Shown piece after piece: positions 62,969-64,000 of a stretch of DNA of 64,000 nucleotides; the stretch's first letter is position 1; every line of letters starts with the position of its first letter. The notes beneath the pieces are model-generated. The model saw only the letters and a list, made by a program, of their open reading frames with translations, did not search any database and was not told where the DNA came from. The DNA is from Corallococcus sp. NCRR (GTDB taxonomy: Bacteria > Myxococcota > Myxococcia > Myxococcales > Myxococcaceae), in NCBI RefSeq assembly GCF_026965535.1, contig NZ_CP114039.1, positions 5,518,001 through 5,582,000 of the forward strand, read 5' to 3'. The translations under genes and the position numbers were made by a program.

Positions 62969-63331
62969 GTGAACCAGAAAGATCTCAAGCGTTACAAGAA
63001 GATGCTCGAGGACAGCAAAGCGAGCCTGCTCGAAAGCGCGAAGAAGACCCTGGTGGAGGAATCGTCCTTCGACACGGACGACCTGCCTGACGAAATCGAC
63101 CAGGCCGCCTCCGAGTACACCCAGTCCATGGTCTTCCGCCTGAGGGACCGCGAGAAGTTCCTCCTGCAGAAGATCGACGGCGCCCTCAAGCGCGTGGAAG
63201 ACGGCACCTTCGGCATCTGCGAGCGCTGCGAGGAGGACATCTCCCCCAAGCGCCTGGATGCGCGTCCGGTGACGACGCTCTGCATCCGCTGCAAGGAAGA
63301 GCAGGAGAAGAAGGAGAAGTCCTACGGCTGA
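62969..63331 (+). CDS. DksA/TraR-family zinc-finger transcription factor
   Basis: A 120-residue protein from a GTG start. The N-terminal coiled coil (LKRYKKMLEDSKASLLESAK) carries a DTDDLPDEIDQAASEY tip. A four-cysteine zinc finger (GICERCEEDISPKRLDARPV, TTLCIRCKEEQ) follows. DksA-type proteins enter the secondary channel of RNA polymerase and modulate initiation, often with ppGpp. The acidic tip pattern is DLPDE rather than the DxxDxA of E. coli DksA, so it could be a TraR-like variant. Divergent from the cyclase gene with 127 bp between. Confidence 0.93.
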   Translation: MNQKDLKRYKKMLEDSKASLLESAKKTLVEESSFDTDDLPDEIDQAASEYTQSMVFRLRDREKFLLQKIDGALKRVEDGTFGICERCEEDISPKRLDARPVTTLCIRCKEEQEKKEKSYG

Positions 63332-63346
63332 GCCGTGGCTTCCCAG

Positions 63347-63373
63347 GGGCCGCACGGTGCTCCCGTGCGGTCC
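63347..63373 (+). terminator. Hairpin after the dksA-like gene
   Basis: gggccgcacgg (63347-63357) pairs with ccgtgcggtcc (63363-63373) with one G-U. It lies 15 bp after the stop and before the convergent FHA gene. Confidence 0.6.
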
Positions 63374-63403
63374 TTGGCTTCGCTTCGGTGAAGGACCGTC
63401 GCT

Positions 63404-64000
63404 TCAGGCCACCACGGGCTGGATCTCCACCCGCAGCAGCTGACGGCCGATGAGGAAGTGGTCGCCGTTGTCGACGAAGGTCGGCCCCGCCAGGCGGATG
63501 AAGGTGCCGTTGGACGAGCCCACGTCGCGCACCATCAGCCGGTCCCCCCTGACCTGCAGCAGCGCATGCCGCCCGGACACGAAGCCGTCCGTGGGGAAGG
63601 CGATGTCGCCCTGCTCACGACCCAGCAGGTTGTCGCCGTCCTTGAGCGGGTAGGCCGCGCCGCGCAGGCCGCCCTCCAGGAGCTGGATGAGCCGCAGCCG
63701 GTAGCCGGGATCCGGCGAGCCCCACACCTGCGTGCCGCCGGGCCCCAGCGCCGCGGCGGGGATGGGCTCCAGCACCAGTCGCTGACGGCCCAGGCGCAGC
63801 TCGCCTCCGGCGGGCAGCTCGCGCTCATTGCGCAGGCGCACGAAGACGCCGTTGGCGCCGCCCACGTCCTCGATGGCGAGCCGGGCGCCGGAGAAGAAGA
63901 AGCGCGCCTGCACGGGCATGATGAACGGGTCGTCGTTGAGCGCGATGTCCGCCTGCTGGCCGCAGGTGAGGGTGTCGCGCTGCATGCGCACGAGCGCTTC
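63404..64000 (-). CDS. Double FHA-domain protein, partial
   Basis: The frame is open to the right edge, so the start is outside. At least 198 residues are visible. Two FHA-like domains are present: one has ARLAIEDVGGANGVFVRLRN, the other VSGRHALLQVRGDRLMVRDV with GSSNGTFIRL (the GR..S..H/N.TF pattern). FHA domains bind phosphothreonine and serve kinase-linked signalling, abundant in myxobacteria. No kinase or other domain is seen in the visible part. Convergent with the dksA-like gene. Confidence 0.88.
   Translation of the reverse strand, partial: EALVRMQRDTLTCGQQADIALNDDPFIMPVQARFFFSGARLAIEDVGGANGVFVRLRNERELPAGGELRLGRQRLVLEPIPAAALGPGGTQVWGSPDPGYRLRLIQLLEGGLRGAAYPLKDGDNLLGREQGDIAFPTDGFVSGRHALLQVRGDRLMVRDVGSSNGTFIRLAGPTFVDNGDHFLIGRQLLRVEIQPVVA

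Overview
The window looks like chromosomal DNA of a fruiting myxobacterium (Myxococcaceae, Corallococcus- or Myxococcus-like). This is an inference from high GC with strong third-position bias, frequent GTG/TTG starts, many lipoproteins, FHA, PIN-PhoH and MoxR/VWA proteins, Rhs-type and polymorphic-toxin genes, and several defence genes. No rRNA, replication origin, CRISPR array or intact prophage was seen.

Left part (1-25 kb) is accessory and partly decayed. A minus-strand gene runs off the left edge and encodes a nuclease-like domain fused to a STAND-type P-loop NTPase, resembling Avs antiphage sensors. It is followed by a metzincin-TPR protein, a GST, a UBP zinc-finger protein and an animal-type haem peroxidase. 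A large Rhs/YD-repeat gene (7062-11986) carries a frameshift and two in-frame stops. One stop separates the putative catalytic Cys and His of a papain-fold toxin tail. Then come an LVIVD-repeat lipoprotein, a 1299-residue polymorphic-toxin-like protein with a zeta-type kinase domain plus a small downstream gene, two decayed regulators, a lipoprotein with four beta-trefoil lectin domains, and a translationally coupled pair encoding a caspase-like lipoprotein and an Lnt-like N-acyltransferase.

Middle part (25-47 kb). Positions 25788-32796 hold a Zorya antiphage system with overlapping or nearly overlapping genes in the order zorD-zorA-zorB-zorC, so the helicase gene comes first. It is followed by a MazG-like gene, a three-gene cluster of secreted cytochrome-type and Tat-exported DUF1501 proteins, and a divergent FAD-monooxygenase/TetR pair with inverted operator-like repeats. 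An IS701-family element sits exactly at the TetR stop codon. An IS630-family element with a slippery A7 frameshift site abuts it at the shared CTAG target. A truncated Kelch gene, a flavin oxidoreductase and an unusual CBS-HEPN-DUF4268 protein (possible stress or defence RNase) follow.

Right part (47-64 kb) is mostly housekeeping: tRNA-Glu and tRNA-Lys with a terminator, greB, PIN-PhoH, a DUF493 gene, a methyltransferase, a lipid kinase, dnaK, a DCC thiol oxidoreductase, a MoxR ATPase-VWA-PspA-like operon, a diadenylate cyclase, a DksA/TraR zinc-finger gene and an FHA-domain gene cut by the right edge.
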